Positions 50,116-61,610 of a stretch of 64,000 nt of DNA are shown in pieces. Each line of letters begins with the position of its first letter. The first letter of the stretch is position 1. Position numbers and translations under genes: made by a program. This stretch comes from Metopolophium dirhodum (taxonomy: Eukaryota; Arthropoda; Insecta; Hemiptera; Aphididae). The notes under the pieces were generated by a model, which worked only from the letters and a program-made list of their open reading frames with translations, did not search any database and was not told where the DNA came from. The stretch spans positions 13,240,134 to 13,304,133 of the forward strand of contig NC_083564.1 in NCBI RefSeq assembly GCF_019925205.1, in the 5' to 3' direction.

Positions 50116-52268
50116 TTATTCAGCAGAAATGGTTGTAAAGGTGTTTACTCTAGTATATCTAGAAAATTTCATATACAGTTTTCTGAACCAAATGTACTGA
50201 GAATCATGTGCTTGCATTGCTTTCTGAAAACATAAATATTAATAAAAAAAAAAAAAAATTGTAAATAAAAAAAATGAATTATTTACTGTAACACAATTTT
50301 GTTCTGTTGTTGAAATAGTACATTTAAAGTCTGAGGTGTTATTGAATAACCCATCAATACATTTGACATATTTCCGTAAAGTGTTGACTGAATCCAGTGA
50401 ATATAAATGACAGTCTAAATTGTAAACATTTAATCATCAATTATTTGTTATTAGTTATTTCCAGGACTATGATTTATATGCATTGGTATGTTTTTTTTTT
50501 CAACTTGATTACTGCTATTGTAATGTCCATAAATCAGTCCATGTTGAGGTAAATTTTCTTTGGCATATTTTTACATATCTTGAATAAAATTAATATTATT
50601 GTATTTTTCAAGAACGCAAAAAATACAAATTTTTTGGTATATTTTGTTACATGACATTTTATCGCACTCAAGGGGAAGTAACAATATTTAGATACATACA
50701 AATTACGAATGTCGTATTAGGTGTCTAACAGAGTTTTGGTATATTTAAGAACATATTAAGGTATAACAGAAGATCGTTCATTTTAAAAAATTTAAAACAT
50801 GTAATTATTTCATATTGTAATACCATTGATTATAAATAATATAGATTGCTCACTGGCCGGTTTTTCGGTGTCACAAAATATTTACTACCGGTAGATGGCG
50901 AGGCGATATGACTACTAACGATTACAACGTTACCCGACATTACTAACCACAAGCCCGCACCCATTAACACAGCCGCCCAGTTTAGTCAGATCGGATAATG
51001 TTGTAATCGCTAGTAGTCACATCGCCTCACCATCTACCGGGAGTAAATATTTTGTGACACCAAAAAACCAGCCAGTGAGCAATTTATAGTATTTTTAATC
51101 AATGGTATTACAATATGAAATAATTACATGATGTTTTAAATTTTTAATCAATGGTAATACATTTGAATAGCGTTGATAATTTTAGAACAATATTTTAGAT
51201 TATAGAACTATTTTAAAATTTTTTTGTAATTTAAGCATCCAATTTATCATATTTTTTTGGCGTACCTATTATATTTTTTTAGAGTAGTATTTTTTAGTAA
51301 ATAGAACTTTATAACAATATTTTTTGTATTCTAAGGGCCGTTCTTACAATGTCTGGTTAAAGTTAACCGATACTTAACCAAACAAATTTTGCTGGTAATA
51401 AAATCTGTCGGTTAACGTTAACTGATAGTTTACCGGACATTGTAAGAACAGCCCTAAGTATTTGTTTAATAATATTTTAAATAAACCAGATGCATATTTC
51501 ATTAATTTTTTAATGCATATGAATCCTAGCCCTAGTAGTTACTTATTATATTATATTACACTTACAACCTGGAAGCAATTTATTATAAACCAAATGGAAT
51601 AATGCTAGGTAAATTGATATATGATTACGATGGCCACTAACACCATAACTGTCAAATGTCAAAACAGTATCTATTTCTAATTGTTCTACGTGCTCAGCAA
51701 TCTTATCGGACAGTAAAATTGTGTCCCAGTCCACACGTGGGTTGTCCGGAAGCAATGTATTTCTGAAATCAATCACTTCAATAACAACAATACCAGAGCG
51801 TGGTAAAATTATACCAGTAATAATTTACTTGCACAGCAGTATATTGCCCTCTTCAATGCCCAATATATTGCAGCTTTCGTACAGTTCAGCTTTGCGCAGT
51901 GAGCCCTTACCTTCAAAGTCACCTGAAATGTATTATTGACAATCTATTGAGAACTGCCATAAGGCGTTACCGCCGCCACTGCCTTATTAGTTATTACCAA
52001 CGGACAGACACATCAAGAAAAGGTGTACGTCTTTCATTTTTGACAGCTTCTGTATGACCGGGCCAAAAAACATACACTCATCGTCGGGATGTGCGGTGAT
52101 CAATAGCACCCTGTGAGGTGTGTTCTCCAGCTCGAGCATCTTCTGCCTGCGTGAGGCCCGCAAACATGTCCAGACGTATCCAACGACGAGAACCGACGCT
52201 GTCATGAGCATAGCCGAACTCAGGTCTATGACTTCGAAAATGTTTTGATGGAATATTTTATACAACAT
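50116..52268 (-). CDS. PIGL: PIG-L, N-acetylglucosaminyl-phosphatidylinositol de-N-acetylase, complete, five exons
   Basis: This ER enzyme removes acetate from GlcNAc-PI in the second step of GPI-anchor synthesis. On the minus strand the exons are 52268-51998, 51922-51829, 51762-51566, 50414-50287 and 50223-50116 (TAA), all GT-AG with matching phases, giving 265 aa. Residues about 18-37 form the single N-terminal membrane segment. The zinc-binding motif AHPDDE is at 59-64 and the second motif SGHRNH lies in exon 3; these are the LmbE/PIG-L family hallmarks. The C-terminal exon reads KAMQAHDSQYIWFRKLY, similar to the animal C-terminus. Human PIG-L is about 252 aa. I chose the ATG at 52268 because the frame further upstream has only a GTG. 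For exon 3 the acceptor at 51763 gives a gap-free family match; the alternative AG about 17 nt upstream runs into a stop. Intron 3 (50415-51565) holds two MITEs. Confidence 0.95.
50787..51143. mobile_element. Long palindromic MITE in PIG-L intron 3, TTAA flanks
   Basis: Arms of about 150 bp are near-perfect inverted copies: aaatttaaaacat, tcatattgtaataccattga, ttgctcactggc and tcacaaaatatttact occur in order on the left and inverted on the right. TTAA at 50783-50786 and 51144-51147. Transcribed as part of the PIG-L intron, it would fold into a long hairpin. Confidence 0.8.
51335..51454. mobile_element. PIF/Harbinger-type MITE in PIG-L intron 3
   Basis: 120 bp with inverted ends GGGCCGTTCTTACAATGTCT and GGGCTGTTCTTACAATGTCC, flanked by the 3-bp duplication TAA (51332-51334, 51455-51457), the standard PIF/Harbinger signature. 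Confidence 0.85.
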
Positions 52269-52654
52269 TGTGTTCTTAGACTGTATATAGGATCGATGCG
52301 TTATTGTTGAACAGTTCACAGTACTTTAGTACTTAAAACTGTCTACTACTAAATAAGTACTATTAAAACTATAAACGAAGATCAGGCATGTACAAATTTC
52401 GAAGTCCCATGATCTAAAGAGCAGAATATCAGATAATATTCAGATTTCAATTTTAACTTTTCAGCTTCAGGAGTTCAGACGTATTAAACTTATAAGACAC
52501 TTCACTAATCACTATGAAAAAAGTAACTACTATCTAATATCTACGCTATCGATAACATGCTTTTATTTATCAACGTCGTCTAATTTTTTTTATCTTCCAT
52601 ATGTTTCGGCCAGTTCACATTAAATTACTACAGTTTACAAGAGTGTCACAGCAT

Positions 52655-52726
52655 GGCCTGTTGGTCTAGGGGTATGATTTTCGCTTCGGGTGCGAGAGGT
52701 CCCGGGTTCAAATCCCGGACAGGCCC
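52655..52726 (+). tRNA. tRNA-Pro (anticodon CGG)
   Basis: A 72-nt cloverleaf without an intron. The 7-bp acceptor stem pairs GGCCTGT with ACAGGCC, with discriminator C. The D arm contains the A box (tggtctaggggta). The anticodon loop is TTCGGGT, so the anticodon is CGG. The T arm is CCCGG-GTTCAAA-TCCGG type with an intact B box. CCA is not encoded, as in eukaryotes. A TTTTT run at 52731-52735 can end Pol III transcription. The first anticodon-stem pair is a T-G wobble. It starts about 390 bp upstream of the PIG-L start codon, on the opposite strand. Confidence 0.95.
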
Positions 52727-52730
52727 GTAA

Positions 52731-52735
52731 TTTTT
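52731..52735 (+). terminator. Pol III oligo-T terminator of tRNA-Pro
   Basis: Five T residues begin 4 nt after the tRNA 3' end; a second, longer T run follows a few bases later as a fail-safe. Confidence 0.7.
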
Positions 52736-52878
52736 ATGGTTTTTTTTCCTTTCAACCCGTTTGAAAAGGGGGCGAATAAAAGGCCCTCCATCGTTTTTTG
52801 AAAACTGAAGGTGATCGACTGGTGATCAACAACAACCACTGTTATACAACTATACACAAAGACATAACCAAGAAGGGT

Positions 52879-52895
52879 GGGGGGGGGGGGGGGGG
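52879..52895 (+). repeat. Poly-G tract
   Basis: A run of about 17 G between tRNA-Pro and the CpG-rich block, next to MITE-like sequence (ataaaatgtatagctacgcc). Length in an assembly is likely to be unreliable. Confidence 0.7.
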
Positions 52896-53279
52896 ATAAA
52901 CAGATAAACTATAATATTTAACAAAATTATTGAGGTAAAAATTTAAAAATACACTCGGTTGCCTCCCCTCATAAAATGTATAGCTACGCCCTTGGCTATA
53001 GGTGCAAAATTCACATTCTACACTATGTTCGATTATACTCGGCGATATTATTCCAGTCCATAACTCTTAAGCGGTGTATAGATAACCGTGTTGGAGACAC
53101 TTGGACTTGGGGTCCTATAATTTGTGCTTTAGAATTAATTAGTCATGTCATAGAATTTATCTCACTTTATAGTGAGTAACCTATTCATACTGTTATAAAC
53201 CCATTTCATTAGTAACATAAGTATTTGCAATATAAGCATTTCTTTGACACATATATTTAACCATGTATCCGCCGTAGGA

Positions 53280-54500
53280 ACGAGCACGGCCGGCGTATAT
53301 GGCATTCCGCTGCATGGGCACTTTTGAGCCACAGCAGGCCCGCCCGACCGGGTTCGTGGGTACATTTCAATCATTTCATATTATTAGGTCTGCAGAAGCA
53401 GAAGACGACCATTCCGTTTTGCTGACGAGCAGTTGCGTACGTCGTCGTGTGGGGACGCGCCGTCCTCGGGAGTCGGGCCCTGTCGATCCCACTCCGACTC
53501 CCGCGGGCTCGACGACGTTTTGGTTGAGAACGACGGACAGGATCTGTCATGACGGAATGGAGGGGAGGATGTGAGAAAGAGCACGGACGGTGCGCGGCGG
53601 TAAGTCACCCGCGCATGTTCTCCGACCACCCGCGGCGCGACGGGTTCGCTGGCGTAGCGCGCTCGGTCGTCGTTGACGCGCGAGACCCTCTGGCGGCTCG
53701 GCGAGCGCCCGACTGCAGTTGCGGTCACGTGGAGCGGCGGTGACGGAAGACGGCGACGACACGGCTGCTATCATAGAGGTACAGGCGCGGGCAACGATTC
53801 CGCCCCGACGGTACACCGACCGGTACGACGGCGATGACGACTCGGTACGACGGCGATGGCGACTCGGCATGACGGCAGCGGCGGAGACTTCGGCACGGGG
53901 TGAGTGGTATGGAGATTTGCGTGCAGGAACACGGGGACGTCAGCGGTGCCGGACTCGCGGAAACTTAACTGTTTCACAGGGTCTGGCAGCGTGAGACTTC
54001 ACCGCGGCGGCGAAACGAAGACGCGGCCAAAGAGACAACGCCAGGTCGAAAATTACCGAGAGTCAAGGATCGCGTTGTGGTCCGCTGACTCTCGCCTTTT
54101 CGCCCAGCGGTAATCCCACTTCGGTCTCTTCGCTCGTCCCCACCGGTTCCGCAACACAAAATCTCACTTCGCTGCTCGCTCCGCGTCTTGGTCTTCGCCG
54201 TCCGTCAGCCGAGTCATCGCGCCGTCGACCGTCGACTCGCACGACATCGCGCACTAGCCGCCGTCCGTCGCCGTCAAGCGTGGTCGCTCCCGTGGCCGTC
54301 TCGGTCTGGCCTCGCCGGCTGGGCAAGGTCGTCAAGCGTCCGAGCAAACGCGCCAGTGACACTCGTCAACCCGCGGGACAAGTCGGAGAACGTGCAGAGG
54401 TGACCAGTGGCCAGCAACATAACATTTCCGCACCAATTCGCCATCTCGCATCCTTCCCCCCCCCTTGTTTATTGTGTCTCCTGTCCGTCGTAGGTATATA
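53280..54500 (+). promoter_or_regulatory. CpG-rich block: probable promoter and GC-rich 5' exon(s)
   Basis: About 1.2 kb of CpG-dense, GC-rich DNA contrasts sharply with the surroundings. Many overlapping frames are open on both strands, as expected from GC-richness, and none is a recognisable protein. Plus-strand donor sites occur after 53599 (GGCG/GTAAGT), 53899 (ACGG/GTGAGT), 54399 (CAGAG/GTGACC) and 54493 (CGTAG/GTATAT), while minus-strand donors of similar quality were not seen. I infer a 5' UTR/promoter region of a plus-strand gene whose coding exons were not found before 61 kb. Alternatives are a GC-rich 5' part of a retroelement, or minus-strand transcription from the 53.3-kb edge. 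Confidence 0.45.
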
Positions 54501-54775
54501 TTTTTTTCTTTAAATTTCATTAAATTATCTCAAATTGTTAAATTGTTCACATATTATTGTAAATTTCGATTTTTTTTTCCTTTTATTATCATGAACAAAT
54601 TATTATGTAAAATATTATATATAATATATAGCCAATGTGCTATTTTTTTTGAAAATTATTGTTTATACATTTTCGTATTATTTTTGGTTTATAATTAATA
54701 AACATATTTTGATGTGAACAAAAAAATAATTGTTTCTTTTTTTTTCGTTTTGTCGAGTGTATAATCAATTGTTAC

Positions 54776-55245
54776 AGATTTGACGACTAAAAAAAACTAA
54801 AAAAAATGGAAACTGAAAATGTCACAAAACAGCTCAAAATAAGTCAAAATATTTGAGAAATATTGTGATGTATAGAAAATTCTAATATAAACATTCGGTC
54901 AAAATTGCATGTACCTACGTTCATTTGTTTTAGAGTTGCGCCAAAAACCAAAATTGATTTTCTCAAAAACAGATTTAGCGTAAAAATTCCCGTTTTTCCT
55001 TAATTTTTCTTTTGTTTTTTACGTCGCTTTTGAAAACTACTGGGAAAATTTTACTTTGACCCCCCCATAGTACCAACTAGATTCACTTTCCTATCAGAAA
55101 AGTTACTGTTGAAGAAAATCCAAGCACTTTTACTGTCCTAAAAAGTGATGACAGACACAAAAAAAATTTAAAAAAAAAACACACGTTATTGTAAAATCAA
55201 TACATTCATCGCTCCGCTCAGAATCTAAAACCAACGTAAAACCTG
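54776..55245 (+). repeat. Repeat family A, partial copy (one end)
   Basis: Matches the right half of copy 2, from the aaactgaaaatgtc phrase to the end cattcatcgctccgctcaga. It starts abruptly about 280 bp after the CpG-rich block. Confidence 0.75.
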
Positions 55246-55642
55246 AGTAATAAAATATTTACTTGGACCGAGTTTTAAATTTTCAACTCTAAACTTTAAA
55301 AATTGAACATTTTATTTTCATTTTAAAAATGTTGTCAAAATTTAAACTGTTAATACTTTAAAAAAAATGGAACATATGTATTTTTAATATTTTTAAGCTA
55401 CTATTGTATCAATATGTGTGACGAACCTTATTGTATTATATTTTCAAGCTTATTAACCAAACGGATACAATTTTATTGATATTTAAAGAAAAAAAACGCG
55501 TAAAGTAGTATTATACGTTCTACTGTTCTAGTATTATAAGTTATAATTTAAAACTTATCATTTTTGTTGATTGGTTTTGATGGTACGCGAACAATTTCAA
55601 GATTCCTAATATCTTCAGGCTTAAATAATATTAATTGGTGAC

Positions 55643-55925
55643 CAGTGACGCAGTTAAGGGGGGCATAACCCCCCCCCCCCCCGGGACCTCAATATTGTTG
55701 TTTTTAAAAACAACAGTTTTATTAGGTGGGCTGTAGCCCATTCCCAGAATTTTAACCCTAATCGCAGTGGCGTAGCCAGAAATTATTTATGGGGGCTAAG
55801 TATACAAATACAATACGTCTTTTATTTACACTTTTTATTTATCTTAATAAAATTCTATGGTGAACACAGTCGGTGGGTGGGGGGGGGGGTTATAGACCCC
55901 CTTAGCCCCCCTGAATACGCCACTG
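55643..55925. mobile_element. CAGTGGCGTAGCC-type MITEs, one half and one whole
   Basis: A palindromic unit at 55765-55925 starts cagtggcgtagccag and ends with the complement of cagtggcgtattcag; its subterminal ggggggctaag tracts pair. A truncated relative (55643-55760) begins cagtgacgcagttaaggggg. The G12 and C14 runs here are parts of these arms. Confidence 0.65.
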
Positions 55926-56644
55926 CCTAGTTGCGCCTATTCTTGTCTCCCTTGCTGCTTAGTATATTATACGTCATAGTATCGTATAACCATAAAAGTG
56001 ATAAAACGCAATATTATTCTATGCTGTACGCTTAGATTATAATATAAACATTAAACACACAATACACCATGGATACACAATAATAATCATTATAATAATA
56101 ATCATCAAAATAATAATCATTTACTACACGCCTACACACATATTCATACAGATGCAAATACACACACGCCACACACGTGCTTTAAATATTGCCTCAACTC
56201 ACTTAAACCTGCATTTTGACCTCATTTTAACCTGTAGTCGTGATTGTTATGAACATTATTCTTAAACATTAACCATATCGAAATAGTAAAGGTCTTAATA
56301 GTTTGTTTGTCACGTTGAGCACATTTGCCCACTAGTCAGAATGGTTTTAATTAAAAGTAATTAAATACGTCTTACAATATTATATAAATATATTGTAAGA
56401 GAATAATCACAATCGTAACTCGATGGATCTTAATCACATTATATACCTATTACCTAGTATAAAGTATACAATTATTCAATATTTTCAATAAGAAAGAAAA
56501 AGTAAACGAACGTCAAATGCCAATGATACTTACATATTATATAATATAGTCCATGCTCAATAGGGTGATCCTCTGTAGGTATATAAATGAAGGAAAAAAT
56601 TGCAAAATGTTCAAGTTACCCCCCTTGTATCGGTTCCACTTCTC

Positions 56645-56714
56645 ATGGGCGTAGTATGCATAGGGGCTATGGGGGCTACAGCCTCCACAGATAATTATAC
56701 CAAACTACGCCCAT
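56645..56714. mobile_element. Small palindromic element, GGCGTAGT ends
   Basis: atgggcgtagt at the left and actacgcccat at the right around gggggctacagcctcc. The ORF starting at 56600 is made by this element. Confidence 0.5.
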
Positions 56715-56805
56715 GCCACTACTTAAAAAAGCATAAGAACATTTTTTTAGACAAATTGATCAACTTTAACCCGTGCTGCAAAAGCTCTAGTTTTAAAAAT
56801 AAAAA

Positions 56806-57890
56806 AAGATGGGCAAGTAGATGAATTAATATTATAAAATTACAACAAAATAACTAAAATCGTGTTAGGTATTCTTGGTTATTTAATATGTAATTTCCTC
56901 CAAATTTGAACATAAAATATCTATTAAAAATACTGTGTTTCTAATGTTTTTATATTTTTGAGATTTTTTGGTTACAGAATAACCTATACTTACGTGGAAC
57001 CTTTTTGTAAGTTTTCAATCCTTTGTTATAAAAGTTGAACATTATACATTTTTAACTACAAAATCATTTATAAATTTTAAATTTGATAAATGTTGTCAAA
57101 ATCTAGTTCGATTCTGACATTTTTTGGTTATTTTTAATGCTTATAAAAAAAAGTTGTGCCTATGTATTTTTAATATTTTTCAATGGTTATTGTAGAATAG
57201 CAATATACCAAGAGCCTTGTATCTTGACGCTTTTTGGCCCAACAAAATTGTATTGATATTTATCGAAAAAAAAACTAAAACATTTAAATTTGAAATTGTT
57301 CGTAAACAGATCAAAACAAGTTAAACTTTTTTGAATATTTTGTTGGTGTATATTTTTGGTGTATTGATAATATAAATGTTCAGTGAAAATTTCATGTATC
57401 TATACGGTCATTTGTTTATAGTTACGCCAAAAACCAAAATCAATTTAGCGTAAAAATTCCCGTTTTTCCTTAATTTTTATGTTGTTTTTCCCGACACTTT
57501 TGAAAACTATTGGGAATTTTTTACTTTTGACCCCCCAAAGTACCAAGTAGATTCACTTTCCTATCAGAAAAGATACTGTTGAAAATTTAAGCATTTTTAC
57601 TGTCCTTACAGGTGATAACAGATACTAATAAAAAAACAAAAATAAAACACACTTAATTGTAAAATCAATACATTCATCGCTCTGTTTATGAATATATTTT
57701 TATTTTTATTTCTATTTATTCAATTTAGATACTATTGAACATAAACATAATTTATGAATCTATAATTTCAAATTACATAATATTTTTATAAAACACACTA
57801 ATTTCTATATATAATTATATATATTGCAATTATTGTTACATATAATATCATGTTACACTGATCCTCCGCTCAGGGTCGTTTTTTATCAAA
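56806..57890 (+). repeat. Repeat family A, deleted copy plus separate terminus
   Basis: A left-end remnant (gatgggcaagtagatg) is followed after a gap by one internal unit (57000-57690) ending cattcatcgctctg. A separate piece at 57861-57890 (cctccgctcagggtcgtttt) resembles the opposite terminus in inverted orientation. The single unit contrasts with two in the long copies. Confidence 0.6.
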
Positions 57891-58485
57891 TACTGTAATA
57901 ATACACTATATCTTGTCCGAGGACCGAAGGGACGATAGACAAACTTCCAATACCGCTGTCATAATCCACCACTCTGCACTCCGCTTTTTATTTTTTAACT
58001 TTTCGATCCAAAAATTTGAAAAAGTAAAATATTTGCAAACTAATATGTACGAAACAAATGTTGGTAAATTTAGTTTTCTATCATTTGTGTCTTCACGAAT
58101 TTTTTGTAACATTATTTTTCCTAGAGTTATGTTTAAGAATTTCAAAAAAATTAATAATAATGAACATTTTCTTTTTTTGTAACTGAGCTTTTGCGGTACG
58201 GGTTAAAATTAAAGAATTTGCATGAAACTTTTTTTTTGTATTTGAACATTTTTATGGGGAGTAATCTCAAAAAAAATATAAATGAAAAATAAGGGCCACC
58301 CTAAATTATACACCTATATAATATATAATTTATATTTTTACAGTAAATTAAGTAATAATATCGAACGTAACAATATAGTAGGTATTAGGTATATTATAAG
58401 ACGGACTAACATATACCTACATATAAATAGATTAAAAAAAATATGTAAATTAAATAAATTACGGACTAGAGAGAAATGCAAGTTT

Positions 58486-58600
58486 AAAAAAGATGGACAA
58501 GCGCGTACCGCTCTGCGGTACAGTAGCCAGTAGGTGTCGTGTAGGTCACTGTAATATAGATGTATTAAATTTGAATTCAATGATATAAAAGTGTAAGACC
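58486..58600 (+). repeat. Repeat family A, isolated terminus
   Basis: Contains gatggacaagcgcgtaccgc, a gtacagtag phrase and aaatttgaattcaatgatat, in the same order as the left end of copy 2. Confidence 0.65.
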
Positions 58601-58660
58601 ATTGTCCATTGTAGCCTGTAGTCTGTAGGTAATACTATATAGTGATAACTACACGCTATA

Positions 58661-58833
58661 CAATGGCGGTCAAATGATTTTGTCAAAGGGGAGGGGTGTA
58701 TTATAATACTATATTATATGATCTAAGATTTGATTATAAAAATATAATTTATGGTTATCAGCTCTTAAACATTGAAAAAAAGGTCATGGTGGGGGATCTA
58801 TTCCCATCATAGCCCCCTGTTTGACCACCACTG
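58661..58833. mobile_element. Short MITE with (C)AATGGCGGTCAAA ends
   Basis: Left caatggcggtcaaatg and right, inverted, cagtggtggtcaaacag, with G-rich and C-rich subterminal tracts (ggggagggg / ccccctg). 173 bp. Confidence 0.6.
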
Positions 58834-58982
58834 ACACAGTGACACCACAATAGTATTACAGTGACAAGTGACTGTACCGAGCGAAATATTATAATTTATA
58901 AATTATAACTAACTGCATCATGATTCATAAATGACAAATAAAATTGGTTTTGTAAAATTGTCAATTGTGTATTTGGTGTCTT

Positions 58983-59266
58983 ATAAGTTATAACCATAGA
59001 CCTATAAGCTAATGGACGGCGCCTACCACATCACCCTACCTACAGTCCATGGGGACGAGATAGAGTGAGTGAGAAACTGAGAAAACACAGAAACATCCCA
59101 AACATGTAGGTTATTTTTTTCTTGCTCCATTAGTTTCTACTTTCTAGGTATATTCCCAAACGCATAGTTCTTTCTCTCTCGGCTATCTCGTCCACTGAAT
59201 ACTGATTTCTCCCTCTAAGCGCTGTCCATTAGTTTATACTTCATAGGTCTATATGGTTATAACTTA
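58983..59266. mobile_element. Palindromic MITE, about 284 bp
   Basis: Ends taagttataaccata inverted at both sides, followed by gacctat, aatggac and ggacgagatag in both arms. No coding content. Target site not resolved. Confidence 0.75.
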
Positions 59267-59890
59267 CAACTTTTAAAACCACGAAGAATGGAGATATTCT
59301 AGTCTTCATGGTTAAAACATTACAATAATATTTATTATTTAGTAGGTATTATATTTACAAATTTACATTACATATTTAATAGAATCTGGTATAAGACAAT
59401 GACAGTGGTTAATTGTTATCTGTTATCGCGTTGTTTATAGTACACACACAGAATTACAGGACAACGATGATACACACTCACAGATTTCTATATATTTATA
59501 TAGTACACAAGACGAATAGTATAGAAGTCATGTATTTGTATTTCTTGAAAAGACAACATCCACCCCCTCCATCGCCTAACAAAATGTTTAAACGAACCGT
59601 GCCACTTTTTTCTCCTCATAGCCTTGACCACTATTTTTTTTACTATTAAATATTTAGCTCAAACAATTTCAAATTGGATCTAGGTCAAGACTATTTTTGT
59701 TCTTGCTGAAACAGAAAAATTTCGTACCTACCTATGTAATAAAAAAATTTTACAGCTATTTGTTAATTATTATACACAATTACAATCAATTAACTAAAAA
59801 GTAATTTAAGGCAATTCCCAAATTCCTATATATTCCAAAATACTTTTTCAGATTCTGAGTGAAGTGATTTAGGAAAACATTGAATAATAG

Positions 59891-59960
59891 GTATAACCTC
59901 GCTAAGACGGAATCGCTTGGGACCGTCCAATTTGTTCTGTCTTACCGAAGTTTTTCTATC
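59891..59960. mobile_element. pogo/Tigger-like terminal fragment
   Basis: Reads ataacctcgctaagacggaa, then cttgggacc, then gtcttaccgaagttt, a form typical of pogo-like DNA transposon termini in animals. Only one end seen. Confidence 0.4.
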
Positions 59961-61051
59961 TAATACTTATGAATTACCTATTATTAATAATAATATAATA
60001 TACTGTATAGTGTATGGCCGTTAGCCAGTGTAAGTGGCCAAGTGGGTATATTAGCTTAATAATGTTAACATTAATTTGTACTTTATATCAGACAACTTTT
60101 GTTTGGTGTAGACAACAGTGGATAGTGTACTCATTCCAATGTTGTATTAATTGATATTTGATATATCATACATCATGTATGATGGTTATTTTAAAGGTAT
60201 GATGTACCTATATATAAATAGGATATAATACATTTTAGTAGGTATTCTCCATTCAATTTAAAAAAAATGTTATCAACATTATTGATGCTTATTTATATAA
60301 TGACAGAATTGTGAAAATAATTACATTTTAACATTTCGTAAGAAATTATTAGGTACCTACTTTAAATATTTGTCATGACGTGATGAAAATTGTATTTCAG
60401 TCTCTCCTGATCCGTTTTAACTGATTTCAATTGCATTATTAAATTAATACATTTTTCATATATTATTTTATATACATTTAGCATGATTCACACTAATTCT
60501 GTAATTTTAAATAATATAATGTACTATTTGAATGTTTTACATTTTCACAAATTACAGAAGTAGATATTTCTAGATAGAATAGAGAAATAGGGTATTAGGT
60601 AATAGAAAAGATATTTACATCCGGTATAATGTATTAATGTGTGTATAGGATATTCCGATATTATGTATTCTGGTACTATAGCAACAATAAAGGATAGGAA
60701 CTTGATATAAATTTATACACTTGAAACAATTCTGAAACATCAAACTAGATAAATTAATCAGAGCTTGATTTATTTAAGTGATCTTTAAAATAACCCAAAA
60801 AAATATATGCAATGTTTGGAAAGTTAATTTGTTGTAGTTAATACATTTTTCATAACAATCCTAACTATTGAATAACAAAAAAAAAAAAAAAAAAACACTA
60901 CACTAAGATAACAACAATTTTTAAAATAATTAAACTTCCTGTCTTTGAAGTTGCAGTAACACTTTTAAAGTACTCACTCTAACCTATAAAATGTTTAACA
61001 TAGATAATTAAGAATAATAAATATACATGCACTATTGTGAAATCAAGGCAT
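59961..61051. other. No gene seen; AT-rich spacer
   Basis: Includes an A19-type run at about 60878-60896; no ORF or repeat ends recognised. Confidence 0.6.
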
Positions 61052-61201
61052 TTAAGGTTCACTCAATCTAGAAGAAGGTACGGTTTCCCTGCAACGTCTA
61101 TATGCAGCGGAAAATAGAACACGACTGGCTGCAGTTAACTGTCCATCTAACAGACTGGTAGTTGGCGCTAGACAATGCAGGGGAACTGTTCCTTGAGACA
61201 T
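61052..61201 (-). CDS. Possible small ORF, 49 aa, unknown function
   Basis: A complete ATG-to-TAA frame of 49 codons in a 150-bp islet of about 50 percent GC surrounded by sequence of about 25 percent GC. The start context is acaaaATGT, acceptable for an insect. The product begins MSQGTVPLHC, is rich in Ser, Leu, Ala and Arg, has two Cys and no clear membrane segment. It lies about 410 bp downstream of the zinc-finger stop on the same strand, past that gene's likely polyA signal. The islet could be an independent short gene, a terminal exon of another gene, or a conserved noncoding element. I do not recognise the sequence. Confidence 0.35.
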   Translation of the reverse strand: MSQGTVPLHCLAPTTSLLDGQLTAASRVLFSAAYRRCRETVPSSRLSEP

Positions 61202-61476
61202 TTTGTGATAAGTAAATAATACATGTAATACTAGTTTATGATTTAAGAATATATAATATGAGTATACCTACATAGTATACAAAATAAATGTAATGCTTTT
61301 GATATCTCATGCTATAAAAATAAAATATTACAAACAATTTATACATTTTATCATTGTTTTGACTTTTATTCATTTTTAAAACTAAATTGATTATAATTAA
61401 AATAAACATAATATAATACAATACTATAAAAATAATTTATTTTAAAAAGATACCAAAATTCATAACTCATAGCAAT

Positions 61477-61482
61477 TTTATT
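61477..61482 (-). terminator. Polyadenylation signal of the zinc-finger gene
   Basis: Minus-strand AATAAA about 130 nt past the stop codon. Other A/T-rich signals exist nearby, so the exact site is uncertain. Confidence 0.5.
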
Positions 61483-61610
61483 ATAAGAATATTTTAATTA
61501 AACCATAAAATACAAAAATAAATCAATTTAAACATGGTGAACAATCTATGATGGTTTTAGAAAATGTACTGTACATAAGAAAATTCATGTATCGGGAAAT
61601 TAAAAAAAAG

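Noticed and set aside
51780..51835. GC-AG intron in PIG-L (donor GCAAGT)
   Set aside because: A normal GT-AG pair (donor at 51828, acceptor ending 51763) also fits and gives a gap-free family alignment.
51721..51939. 72-aa plus-strand ORF
   Set aside because: Antisense shadow of PIG-L exons 2 and 3.
53299..54520. Fourteen overlapping ORFs in the CpG-rich block
   Set aside because: GC-rich DNA lacks stops in most frames; none has a recognisable domain or consistent codon use.
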